From: Acholeplasmataceae bacterium
GTDB taxonomy: Bacteria > Bacillota_I > Bacilli_A > Acholeplasmatales > Acholeplasmataceae
Direction of reading: 5' to 3'
DNA length: 7,456 bases
Assembly (NCBI GenBank): GCA_016934175.1
Contig: JAFGTI010000126.1
Coordinates: 1-7,456 of the forward strand
In this document: positions 1 to 6,759 of the stretch, piece after piece
Layout: the number at the start of each line of letters is the position of its first letter
Position numbering within the stretch: position 1 is the stretch's first letter
The notes under the pieces: generated by a model
The model's input: the letters and a program-made list of their open reading frames with translations, nothing else
Told to the model about the DNA's origin: nothing
The model's database searches: none
Position numbers and translations under genes: made by a program

Positions 1-4
1 AAAA

Positions 5-63
5 ATCCCCTTTCCATAAACACCTATAACTTTAATTATTTATAGTGTCTACTTTAAGGGGAT
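5..63 (-). terminator. Possible terminator downstream of nnr
   Basis: The 8-bp arms ATCCCCTT (5-12) and AAGGGGAT (56-63) are perfectly complementary. A smaller inner pairing, CTATAA (24-29) with TTATAG (39-44), could fold the loop. Read on the minus strand the stem is followed by five T (positions 5-1), which the window edge cuts off. It lies about 150 nt past the nnr stop, so it could end the pepF-nnr transcript or belong to a gene to the left. The loop is long for an intrinsic terminator, so the call is tentative. Confidence 0.35.
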
Positions 64-212
64 CATATCAGAATTAAAGGTATACTTTTTTTTTTCAATT
101 ATTTTACTACATCACTTTTATAACTATCAAAGTAATAAGAGGAATCCCAAATAAATATTATTGGAATATCGAAATACAATTTTTAAGAAGTTCTACTTAA
201 CATTTGATTTTT

Positions 213-1688
213 TTATTCATCTTGCTCATCGTATTTCTTATAAACGAAAGGTATAGCATGAATAATATCATGTGCTAATACAGATTCCATGTGTTGTTCT
301 TTACATGCTTGTCTTGCAGAAAGCATGTGAAGCAAAATACCTTGCTCAATATCTAAGTTTCGGGCAAGATAAGTTAATATAATACCTGAAAGCACATCAC
401 CACTTCCTGCTTTGGCAAGCGCTGGTGTTCCTTGATTTAAATAAATTATTTTGTCTTTAGTTGCGTATATCGTTGATGGGCCTTTTAAAACAATTTCACA
501 ATGATAGATATGAATGCACCGATCGATAATTTCTAATAGATTATCTTTTAGTTCTTCAACATCACTATTCATTAATTTTGCAAATTCTCCATAATGAGGC
601 GTTATGATGACTCTTTTGTTATGGATATCTTTCGTTTTCTTTAACAAAAGCATACCTGCAGCATCTAATACAATAGGTATCTCCAAATCTGTAATATAAT
701 CAAATACCATTTCTTCAAAAGAGTTAATTTCTCTGATTCCTAATCCATAAAGTATAGCATCTTTTTTCTTAATTAATTTTGGAAGATCAGTTATTGATTC
801 GATACTCTCATACATGATTTCAGGATATGGATTAATTAAGTATTTTTCATTAGTGAGATGATAAGCAATTGTGCTTAGCCCAGCTCCAGAGACTAAAGCA
901 CTATAACCAGCTAAGGTGATAGCTCCCATAACACCTTTTTGTCCTCCAATAGTCAAGACATTCTTATAATCATATTTATGGGTGTTATAAACTCTTTTTT
1001 TAGGTCCATGAAATGTATCTATATAATATTTTTTATTCTTTATTTTCTCCATACCTACATCGATGACTATAATTTGTCCTACAACATCCATAGCATCTGA
1101 TAAGAGCATACCTTGTTTAATCGCTTCAATCGTATAAGTTGTATTTGCTTTGATACAAACACCCATGATTCTTCCCGTCTCAGAGTTTAGACCACTAGGT
1201 ACATCAATCGAAACTACTGTGATCTTTTGATTATTGATCCAATGAATGACTTTTTCGTGCAATCCGGTAATGTTTCGAGTTAATCCGATGCCAAATAGCC
1301 CATCAATAATTATTTCATTATCCGAATTTTTATGAACCTGTTCTAAAAATGTCTCATAGTCATTTACAAAGGTCAATGAGATATTTTGCTCTTGATATTG
1401 TTTTGTCATGATTATAGATTCATTTGATTGGTTATTTTGATCACCTATCAAGATAACATCTACTTGTTTCCCATCAGAAAATGCTTGTTGCCCAAAAACA
1501 AGTGCATCTCCACCATTATTTCCTGTGCCTGCAATAATCATAATATGTTTTTTTTTATACTGTTCACTAAAAGTTTTATATATTGCATGTCCTACTTTTT
1601 TCATTAGGTCAAAGGGTGAAATATTTTGCATAACAAATGTTTTTTTCTCTATTTCACGCATTTCTTTTATCGTCACAACTTGAGTCAC
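213..1688 (-). CDS. nnr: Bifunctional NAD(P)H-hydrate epimerase / ADP-dependent NAD(P)H-hydrate dehydratase
   Basis: This is a cytoplasmic repair enzyme for NADHX and NADPHX, the hydrated, inactive forms of NAD(P)H. The N-terminal half (about residues 1-213) is the YjeF_N epimerase: GTGNNGGDALV at 54-64, the conserved Asp in IDGLFGIG near 129, and DVPSGLNSETG at 162-172. The C-terminal half (about 225-490) is the ribokinase-like ADP/ATP-dependent dehydratase: a glycine-rich segment starting TIGGQKG near 246, TPHYGEF at 363-369, LKGPST at 401-406, and GSGDVLSG at 428-435 with the catalytic Asp at 431. The 491-aa length matches fused family members. The usual DAD motif reads DAA here (residues 342-344), a mild oddity. 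The open frame extends to a GTG at 1697, but that codon overlaps the Shine-Dalgarno. The GTG at 1688, 8 nt from AAGAGG, is the better start. The gene lies about 108 nt downstream of pepF on the same strand and may be co-transcribed or use its own promoter. Confidence 0.93.
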   Translation of the reverse strand: MTQVVTIKEMREIEKKTFVMQNISPFDLMKKVGHAIYKTFSEQYKKKHIMIIAGTGNNGGDALVFGQQAFSDGKQVDVILIGDQNNQSNESIIMTKQYQEQNISLTFVNDYETFLEQVHKNSDNEIIIDGLFGIGLTRNITGLHEKVIHWINNQKITVVSIDVPSGLNSETGRIMGVCIKANTTYTIEAIKQGMLLSDAMDVVGQIIVIDVGMEKIKNKKYYIDTFHGPKKRVYNTHKYDYKNVLTIGGQKGVMGAITLAGYSALVSGAGLSTIAYHLTNEKYLINPYPEIMYESIESITDLPKLIKKKDAILYGLGIREINSFEEMVFDYITDLEIPIVLDAAGMLLLKKTKDIHNKRVIITPHYGEFAKLMNSDVEELKDNLLEIIDRCIHIYHCEIVLKGPSTIYATKDKIIYLNQGTPALAKAGSGDVLSGIILTYLARNLDIEQGILLHMLSARQACKEQHMESVLAHDIIHAIPFVYKKYDEQDE

Positions 1689-1696
1689 AACAATCA

Positions 1697-1702
1697 CCTC
1701 TT
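1697..1702 (-). promoter_or_regulatory. Shine-Dalgarno of nnr (decides the start)
   Basis: AAGAGG on the minus strand sits 8 nt before the GTG at 1688-1686. The more upstream in-frame GTG (1697-1695) overlaps this site and could not be initiated from it. Confidence 0.65.
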
Positions 1703-1707
1703 CTTTG

Positions 1708-1735
1708 AGTATAAATGAATTGTAATATTTCTCAA
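1708..1735 (-). promoter_or_regulatory. Candidate promoter of nnr
   Basis: On the minus strand, TTGAGA (1735-1730) is separated by 16 nt from TATACT (1713-1708), a reasonable sigma-A pair. The -10 ends only 5 nt before the Shine-Dalgarno. Transcription from it would give a leader of roughly 13-15 nt, with the start point inside or beside the ribosome-binding site. That closeness is a reason for caution. Read-through from pepF is the alternative, and I see no terminator between the two genes. Confidence 0.35.
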
Positions 1736-1796
1736 TTCAAGAAAAATTGATGATGAACTTCTAGAGTTTTATGAAAGATTAAATTACGAAAGTACA

Positions 1797-3602
1797 TCAT
1801 GATGATGATTCTTGCTTACTAGCAATAATATCATCTATGATTTTAGATATTTCTTCAATTACTTCATTTAAGGTTTGATCTGTAGATAAATCCACACCAA
1901 CCATTTTCGCTAATTCAAGAGGCGCTTTTGTTCCACCTGCTTTAAGTACATTAATCCAATCTTCTGGCTTAATCGTCTTATTTTCTAGCATTTTAGATAC
2001 TTTAGTCCCTAAAGTTAAACCTGCTGAATATGTATATGGATATAAACCCATAAAATAATGTGGTTGTCTCATCCATGTTAATCCTGCCCATTCAGGAATT
2101 ACGACTGTATCTCCCCAAAACTTCTTTAACACACCAAGTTTTAAATTATTTAAGATATGAGCTGACAAAGGTTGCTTATGATCTACACGATCATAGACTT
2201 CTCTTTGAAATGCTGCTTCTAGTAAATGGGTCACAAAGTTATGATAATATGTTCTAGAAATCATTACAGATTTAATCCATGTTTTTTCTCTAATTGTTTT
2301 GACCTTTTTAATTAAATGATTTGCCATTAATAACTCATTGGTGGTTGATGGTGCTTCAACAAAATACATAGATGGTCTAGTGTTTAGAATCTTTTGATGA
2401 CGATTGGCATATTGGAAATGTCCAGCATGCCCAATTTCATGTGCTAAAACCATGACCTCATCCATTTGACCATTCCAATTAATCAGAATATATGAGGATG
2501 CACCGTATGGTGATGAACAAAAACCACCTGTTGATTTACCTTGATTTTGTGGAAAATCTATCCATCTTTCATCAAATGCCCGTTTAACAATTTGATGATA
2601 TTCACTACCTAAAATTGATAATCCTTCAATCAGTAATTCTTTTGATTCTTCGATAGTTACACGAGGTTCAAAAGTTGGGTCCACTGCAATTTTCAAATCT
2701 GAATACGTCATTTGATTAAGCCCATGAACATCTTTTAACAATTCTGCATATTTTCTCATGGCAGGTGCTAGTTTATTCATTATCAAATCAATTTGACGAT
2801 CCATGAAATCTTTTGTTACTTTTTGATCAAACAATAAATAATCATAAACACTTGAATAACCTCGAAGTTCAGACATAATCTTCTCTTTTTGAACGTGTGC
2901 TTGATAGTTACTTGCAAATCCATGTTGATATTCTGCTAGTTTTTGATAAAATGTCTCATACGCCTTCCTTCTTACTGTCGTATTTTCTTCGTATTCGTAT
3001 TCGTTTTCAAACAGTGTAAATGAGTTAGGATAAGTGACACCATCCACAATAAAATCATTGAACTTCATATCAGCAAGTTTAAAACGACTATAATTCATAT
3101 AAGATGCGTTAAGTACAGGTGATAAAGCCACAAGTGTTTTTTCAATCTCAGGAATTAGTGTATACTTTTTGTCTTTGATAATGTCTTTTAAAAAATATTG
3201 GTTATCCTCGCTTAATGCCGCAGTTTCTAGTAGCAAATCATTACTTGTCTGTTTTAGTTCATTATCAAAAAATGACATTTTTTTAGATATACTTTGAAAA
3301 CGTAACATCGCTTTACCTTGACGCATTTGGTTTTCTTCAGAAATCGAATCTGTACTCGATTGTAATGAACCATATGCACCAATTCTCGATAATCTTGCTT
3401 GAATATCTTGATAAACCGAGAGCGCATCACTAATTATTTCTTTCGAGGTCATTTTGTTTTCGAAAGTTTGGCAAAATATATCAATGTCTTTTTCTACTAA
3501 ATCAAAAGCCTCTTGGTATAGTTCTTCACTTTTAAATAAATTAGTCATATCCCATGTGTACTTCACATCAAGTTCATGACGTTTTGGTAATTGTTTCTTC
3601 AA
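1797..3602 (-). CDS. pepF: Oligoendopeptidase F (M3 family zinc metallopeptidase)
   Basis: This is a cytoplasmic zinc endopeptidase that cleaves short oligopeptides, usually in peptide nutrition or turnover. Numbered from the chosen TTG start (601 aa, the usual PepF length), the N-terminal part is the helical Oligopeptidase_F region and begins LPKRHELDVKYTWDMTNLF, typical of the family. The Peptidase_M3 domain follows. HEIGH at 388-392 supplies two His zinc ligands and the catalytic Glu, and FVEAPSTTNE carries the third ligand, Glu 416. A His/Tyr-rich segment (PHYFMGLYPYTYSAG, 514-528) matches the substrate-binding part of the M3 fold. The open frame reaches a GTG at 3611, but that overlaps the Shine-Dalgarno AAAGGAG. 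The TTG at 3602 has ideal 8-nt spacing. The stop is TGA. Reading TGA as Trp would add only five residues before TAA, so nothing suggests recoding. The family is certain; the start codon less so. Confidence 0.96.
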   Translation of the reverse strand: MKKQLPKRHELDVKYTWDMTNLFKSEELYQEAFDLVEKDIDIFCQTFENKMTSKEIISDALSVYQDIQARLSRIGAYGSLQSSTDSISEENQMRQGKAMLRFQSISKKMSFFDNELKQTSNDLLLETAALSEDNQYFLKDIIKDKKYTLIPEIEKTLVALSPVLNASYMNYSRFKLADMKFNDFIVDGVTYPNSFTLFENEYEYEENTTVRRKAYETFYQKLAEYQHGFASNYQAHVQKEKIMSELRGYSSVYDYLLFDQKVTKDFMDRQIDLIMNKLAPAMRKYAELLKDVHGLNQMTYSDLKIAVDPTFEPRVTIEESKELLIEGLSILGSEYHQIVKRAFDERWIDFPQNQGKSTGGFCSSPYGASSYILINWNGQMDEVMVLAHEIGHAGHFQYANRHQKILNTRPSMYFVEAPSTTNELLMANHLIKKVKTIREKTWIKSVMISRTYYHNFVTHLLEAAFQREVYDRVDHKQPLSAHILNNLKLGVLKKFWGDTVVIPEWAGLTWMRQPHYFMGLYPYTYSAGLTLGTKVSKMLENKTIKPEDWINVLKAGGTKAPLELAKMVGVDLSTDQTLNEVIEEISKIIDDIIASKQESSS

Positions 3603-3610
3603 TTCAATCA

Positions 3611-3617
3611 CTCCTTT
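3611..3617 (-). promoter_or_regulatory. Shine-Dalgarno of pepF (decides the start)
   Basis: AAAGGAG on the minus strand lies 8 nt before the TTG at 3602-3600. The GTG at 3611-3609 shares its last G with this site and is therefore an unlikely initiator. Confidence 0.65.
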
Positions 3618-3622
3618 AGATA

Positions 3623-3631
3623 ATTATATCA
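3623..3631 (-). promoter_or_regulatory. Extended -10 promoter of pepF
   Basis: The minus strand reads TGATATAAT, a perfect TATAAT with the TGn extension. No good -35 is visible at 16-18 nt, as is common for extended -10 promoters. The -10 ends 5 nt before the Shine-Dalgarno, the same spacing as at the nnr candidate promoter. Confidence 0.5.
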
Positions 3632-3783
3632 TAGCTTTATATCCTTATTTCCTTTTCTTAATTCACATGAGGCTAAATACTTTAGATTGGTAATTCATCT
3701 CAATCTTTTCCTTTTGGTGATGTTAAAAGAGAGATCTTTCTTAATATGTGGATTTATAACATCATTTATCTCATAATAAAAAA
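3632..3783. other. Intergenic stretch upstream of pepF, no gene seen
   Basis: I find no coding potential here. An 8-bp inverted repeat, TGATGTTA (3718-3725) with TAACATCA (3757-3764), encloses a loop that is itself partly self-complementary around AGATCT. It has no T-tract on either strand, so it is not a convincing terminator. Confidence 0.4.
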
Positions 3784-3846
3784 ACTCCTTCGTCTAAGAT
3801 TAAGTATAATTATATACCTATTCTCCAACTTTTCGGAGTCATTTCA
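3784..3846 (-). repeat. Left copy of ~64-bp inverted repeat
   Basis: Counted by eye, this copy aligns with the reverse complement of 4141-4204 at about 56 of 64 positions with a single one-base gap. The innermost 17 bases are identical. In the outward direction (minus strand) it reads GACTCC, then a TATAAT-containing stretch, then AAGGAGT. The self-complementary inner part (AGGTATA with TATACTT) can still pair through one G-U. No family recognised. The likeliest reading is the end of a MITE or a REP-like element. Confidence 0.6.
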
Positions 3847-4140
3847 GATAAGTTTGTCTTGTCATTACTAAGTTTATCATGTTTTTCATCAAAAAAATAG
3901 CGTGTTTTACTTTGGAGTTATACCAAGTTTACTTTTTGTGCACTATAAGCTTACAGCTTTAAGCACAATCGTCATAAAATTGAATATTTTACTTGACAAG
4001 GTTTATCATAAATGGAATATTAGAAATTCCGGATATTCGTGTCCATAATTGGTGTTAAAATGCAAAATAAAAGTATAAATGCTGCAACTATTTATTTATT
4101 AAAACAGTGTTCGATCCACCTCATCTCCACCATCTTAATT

Positions 4141-4204
4141 TGAAATGACTCCGAAAAGTTGAAGAAAAGGTATAATAATGATACCTGATCTTAAACAAAG
4201 GAGT
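4141..4204 (+). repeat. Right copy of ~64-bp inverted repeat
   Basis: This is the partner of the left copy. It also carries its own terminal palindrome: TGAAATGACTCC (4141-4152) against GGAGTCAGTTCA (4200-4211), 11 of 12 complementary. A central stem, AGGTAT (4168-4173) with ATACCT (4181-4186), has a 7-nt loop. It contains TATAAT (4171-4176) and an AAAGGAG ribosome-binding-like site (4197-4203), both facing the recombinase-like remnant at 4216. Confidence 0.6.
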
Positions 4205-4215
4205 CAGTTCAGTTC

Positions 4216-4505
4216 ATAAAACATCACAATACACTTGAAAGATTAAAAACCATCGATGATGTTTTGCAAGCTCGAACTGAACCACTTACAAAAGTTGATG
4301 AAACAATTCTTAAATCATTTATCTACAGATGCTTTCTGTGAAGCCAGATGAAATTGTCTTCTGCATTGTGGGATCAACCCAATATTCAGATAAAGAATTT
4401 TCCGAAAGACGCCATGAATTTGAAGCAAAGAAACCTATATTTGAAAGTGTCTATATAGACGAAAAATATCAAAAAGAGATGAAATACCGTGTGGTTGTCA
4501 TCTAG
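4216..4505 (+). pseudogene. Frameshifted remnant, possibly the C-terminal tail of a large serine recombinase
   Basis: One plus-strand frame runs from about 4216 (ATA, preceded by AAAGGAG at 4197-4203) to a TGA at 4339-4341. It gives KHHNTLERLKTIDDVLQ, then ARTEPLTKVDETILKSFI. A second frame picks up near 4320-4329 and runs to TAG at 4503-4505: MLSVKPDEIVFCIVG, then YSDKEFSERRHEF, ending KYQKEMKYRVVVI. Joined, they give about 95 continuous residues with one frameshift. The pattern of a helix with R-EPL--(F/V)DE--L--FI followed by -V--DEIVF-I is what I associate with the region after the coiled coil in large serine recombinases (phage-integrase or TnpX type, about 500 aa). The catalytic domain is absent and no usable start codon is seen. 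The assignment rests on remembered pattern only and could be wrong. The frameshift itself is plain. Confidence 0.4.
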
Positions 4506-4526
4506 TTTCCTACAGGATGCAACTAT

Positions 4527-4566
4527 AAAAAAACCACCAGATCGTTATTTTTAACATCTGGTGGTT
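4527..4566 (-). terminator. Rho-independent terminator of the peptidase-lipoprotein operon
   Basis: AACCACCAGAT (4532-4542) pairs perfectly with ATCTGGTGGTT (4556-4566). The loop can extend the stem through GTTA/TAAC. On the minus strand the hairpin is followed by a run of seven T (4533-4527). It lies 74 nt past the lipoprotein stop, in the right orientation to end that transcript. Confidence 0.88.
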
Positions 4567-4639
4567 CTAAATTTAGCTTTATTACTTGCATTGTTTTTAG
4601 ATAAAAAATGTAAATATTGAAACATTTGATACGAGATAG

Positions 4640-5422
4640 TTATTCCGAAATCAAACTAGGGTGAACAATATAATATTCATTTTGATTTTTGTATATTTGA
4701 ATAATGGGATATAGTTTCATCTCTTGTTTATTCCAAATCAAACCAACATTAACCGTACTAAAGGGACTTTGTTCTATGCTATTTATTATTGCTGCATAAT
4801 CCATAGGATTATAAATTTGCGATAGATGTGATTTGAATCCTATGCCTTGGTTAATCAAAGTTTGTTTGTCTATGCTCAATGTAATATACTGAATGTCTTC
4901 ATTTCCTGAAACAATCGGGCTGCTCGATAAAAAATACAATTCTTTAATCACATTGTATAGATTAGAAAATAATGTGATTTGGTCTCGTTCTCCGAAATCA
5001 GTTGAAATTGATTCCAAAATTTGAGTCAAATTATCACCTGAATAATCTGCTTCAATCTTAACTTCATTTAAATTATCAATTTGAAAATATTCTTTAGTAT
5101 TTTTATTATATTTATAGTGTAGGTAAGTATTACGATACAAATCATATTCAGTGGAATCGTTATCATCAAGCAAATAAGTGAAAGATCTTTCCTCTTTTAC
5201 ATAAATTTGATATTCAGTCGAAGATGTTGTCACATAATAGACATTCGCACTATTAGCAGACAAGTATATCTCATAATTAATTCCATCAAATTCAAATGTA
5301 TTATAAAACTGAGTGGATTCTAAATTCCTAAAAAATTCATCAGTCAACTCTTTACCTTGATCTTTGCAAGAGGATAATAGTGAAAACATTACAATAATTA
5401 ATATCAAATATATTTTTTTCAT
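4640..5422 (-). CDS. Secreted lipoprotein of unknown function
   Basis: This 260-aa protein has a classic type II signal peptide: KK at 2-3, a hydrophobic stretch (about 4-16) and the lipobox LSSC with the lipidated Cys at 19. The mature part should be anchored to the outer face of the membrane. I recognise no family. The mature protein is rich in Tyr, Asn and Ser, with alternating short polar and aromatic segments (for example NANVYYVTT-like and YYIVHPS-like strands) that suggest a mainly beta fold. A helical segment lies around 133-170. No catalytic motif is evident. The ATG follows a strong AGGGAGG Shine-Dalgarno at 7-nt spacing. It is the second gene of an operon, 28 nt after the cysteine peptidase stop, so it may bind substrate for that enzyme, anchor it or moderate it. 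This role is inferred from position only. Confidence 0.85.
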   Translation of the reverse strand: MKKIYLILIIVMFSLLSSCKDQGKELTDEFFRNLESTQFYNTFEFDGINYEIYLSANSANVYYVTTSSTEYQIYVKEERSFTYLLDDNDSTEYDLYRNTYLHYKYNKNTKEYFQIDNLNEVKIEADYSGDNLTQILESISTDFGERDQITLFSNLYNVIKELYFLSSSPIVSGNEDIQYITLSIDKQTLINQGIGFKSHLSQIYNPMDYAAIINSIEQSPFSTVNVGLIWNKQEMKLYPIIQIYKNQNEYYIVHPSLISE

Positions 5423-5450
5423 AATAAATCCTCCCTATAGAAAATAATTG

Positions 5451-6584
5451 TTATGCCTCCAATAATTGCCAAGCAGGTTTCCAAACTTCCCACCATTTTG
5501 CACCTGTAGATTTCATTATGTTATAAGTGTCATGTCGATATTGTGTCTCAACAAAATAGTATGATGGTGTTCCTGATTTCTTAGTTTGAATAACACCATT
5601 TAAATGTGTATAATTTTCATTCCAATGAGATATCACATCGTAATTTGTTTTGAATATCCACCATGCATCTGATTGTGCACTTCCAATAATCATAGCATAA
5701 TGCGCTGTATCTTCTAACTTTAAACTAAAGTATAAGCCGATTGCTGGGACATTGTAAGCTGCTCCGAAAACACCACTACTCACAACATTGTATTCAGATG
5801 ATAAATATTCATTCATTCCACTAATGATTTCTCCTGGCCAAATTCCATAGAACATTATTCCCAAATAAGATCTACCAGTAGTTGTCCAATTCATTAATGT
5901 TCTCATAGTATCTCTTTCCGTATTACTATTATTACTTTTTGTTATTCCAGTTTCGCCAGAAAGTTCAAATGTATATAAGGTATTAATTGCTGCTTGTGCT
6001 CCACAATCCATATAGTTTCCTTGAGTTCTTGTATAAATATTATAACCACCATATGAACCACTGTTAGTCATCAAATCATTAGCTATAGAATATGTAATTG
6101 TAAAGTTTTTTAATAAGGAAGTATGTGCACTATCAAGTTTAGCATAGATATCATCATAAAACAAACTCTTTCCATCTATAACATATAGATCTGGTGCTTC
6201 GGTAGTATTAGGAAAAAATAATTCATTTTTCTTAACATAGAAATTTTGTCCAATTAAATATATTTTACTGTCAAAATCAAAGAACTGCGGTGATCCCTGA
6301 GTTTCAATTCCATATAAATACAAATCTAATCCAACAGTAAGATACCCATTATCAAAAACTAACATATATGCTTTGATGTTATCATGCTCATCATATAGAT
6401 CGTAGTGCTCTACATAATTGTTCACATCCCAAACCACTCCATATTCCTTATAATATTCTTCCCTTAAAACACTAATATTGTTGTCAATGAATTCTATAAG
6501 TTCTTTTTCCCCATTAATTTCAATTCCACTTACTCCAAAAGACCCAAAAAAAATCAATATTAAACTTATAAATTTAGTTAACAT
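5451..6584 (-). CDS. Secreted papain-fold cysteine peptidase (C10/C39-like)
   Basis: This 377-aa protein has an N-terminal signal sequence (Lys 4, hydrophobic 5-17, probable cleavage after VSG near residue 20). Residues about 25-165 look like a pro-region. The stretch YDEHDNIKAYMLVFDNGYLTVG (64-85) resembles the propeptides of secreted C10-type and related cysteine peptidases. The catalytic part starts with TQGNYMDCGAQAAINTLY. Cys 194 is the probable nucleophile. Gln 188, exactly six residues earlier, fits the oxyanion Gln of papain (Gln19/Cys25). His 295 in DTAHYAMIIGS is the probable base, and Asn 314 or Asp 316 in WIFKTNYD the third member. The tail (351-377) is tryptophan-rich. The substrate is unknown; extracellular protein or peptide cleavage is likely. 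The ATG has an AAAGGAAA-type Shine-Dalgarno upstream. It is the first gene of an operon with the lipoprotein. A bacteriocin-like or non-proteolytic member of the fold cannot be excluded. Confidence 0.75.
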   Translation of the reverse strand: MLTKFISLILIFFGSFGVSGIEINGEKELIEFIDNNISVLREEYYKEYGVVWDVNNYVEHYDLYDEHDNIKAYMLVFDNGYLTVGLDLYLYGIETQGSPQFFDFDSKIYLIGQNFYVKKNELFFPNTTEAPDLYVIDGKSLFYDDIYAKLDSAHTSLLKNFTITYSIANDLMTNSGSYGGYNIYTRTQGNYMDCGAQAAINTLYTFELSGETGITKSNNSNTERDTMRTLMNWTTTGRSYLGIMFYGIWPGEIISGMNEYLSSEYNVVSSGVFGAAYNVPAIGLYFSLKLEDTAHYAMIIGSAQSDAWWIFKTNYDVISHWNENYTHLNGVIQTKKSGTPSYYFVETQYRHDTYNIMKSTGAKWWEVWKPAWQLLEA

Positions 6585-6661
6585 GAGTTTAATTTCCTTT
6601 CTTCAATATATTTTATAAAAAATAATGCAAGAAAAATATAATCCATCCTATTTGATCACTA

Positions 6662-6679
6662 ATAAGCACCCCCACTTAT
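6662..6679. repeat. Small inverted repeat overlapping the candidate -10
   Basis: ATAAG (6662-6666) and CTTAT (6675-6679) flank a C-rich 8-bp centre. The right arm coincides with the -10 of the candidate peptidase promoter, so a bound regulator could block it. The arms are short, and chance occurrence in AT-rich DNA is possible. Confidence 0.25.
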
Positions 6680-6703
6680 AGTTATTACGTAAATTCTTAA
6701 CAA
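6675..6703 (-). promoter_or_regulatory. Candidate promoter of the peptidase-lipoprotein operon
   Basis: On the minus strand TTGTTA (6703-6698) is followed after exactly 17 nt by TATAAG (6680-6675). This would give a leader of about 85 nt before the peptidase ATG. Other AT-rich -10-like sequences lie closer to the gene, so the assignment is moderate at best. Confidence 0.4.
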
Positions 6704-6740
6704 TAATTCTTCCTTAATCTGTTATTTTTGTTGTTAAGAA
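6694..6740. repeat. 10-bp perfect inverted repeat in the operon control region
   Basis: TTCTTAACAA (6694-6703) and TTGTTAAGAA (6731-6740) are perfect reverse complements separated by 27 nt. Each arm contains a TTGTTA -35-like hexamer facing outward. There is no T-tract, so it is more likely a two-site operator or a shared divergent-promoter core than a terminator. Confidence 0.5.
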
Positions 6741-6759
6741 GTTGAATTATGATTATCAT
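6731..6759 (+). promoter_or_regulatory. Possible divergent plus-strand promoter
   Basis: TTGTTA (6731-6736) is spaced 17 nt from TATCAT (6754-6759), mirroring the minus-strand promoter. The -10 lies inside the 7-1-7 palindrome. No open reading frame of substance follows on the plus strand, so any transcript would be non-coding or the gene has decayed. Confidence 0.25.

Larger units (their letters stand above)
3784..4204. mobile_element. MITE-like element with 64-bp terminal inverted repeats
   Basis: The two inverted repeats are the outer ends of a 421-bp segment whose interior (3847-4140) is AT-rich with no open frame of note on either strand. That is the form of a miniature inverted-repeat element or of a transposon that lost its transposase. 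I cannot identify target-site duplications. The alternative is two independent insertions of a short palindromic repeat in opposite orientation. Confidence 0.4.

Noticed and set aside
86..95. Run of ten T on the plus strand as a terminator tail
   Set aside because: No stem-forming sequence precedes it on the plus strand.
1797..1799. TGA at the end of pepF as a recoded Trp codon (Mycoplasma-type code)
   Set aside because: All Trp residues in the four genes use TGG, the protein is already at full family length, and reading through adds only five residues.
2060..2257. 65-codon plus-strand open frame
   Set aside because: It lies wholly inside pepF on the opposite strand, which has an intact family-wide protein sequence.
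3993..4020. TTGACA-like promoter inside the MITE-like element
   Set aside because: The TTGACA is perfect, but no acceptable -10 follows at 16-18 nt and no gene lies downstream.
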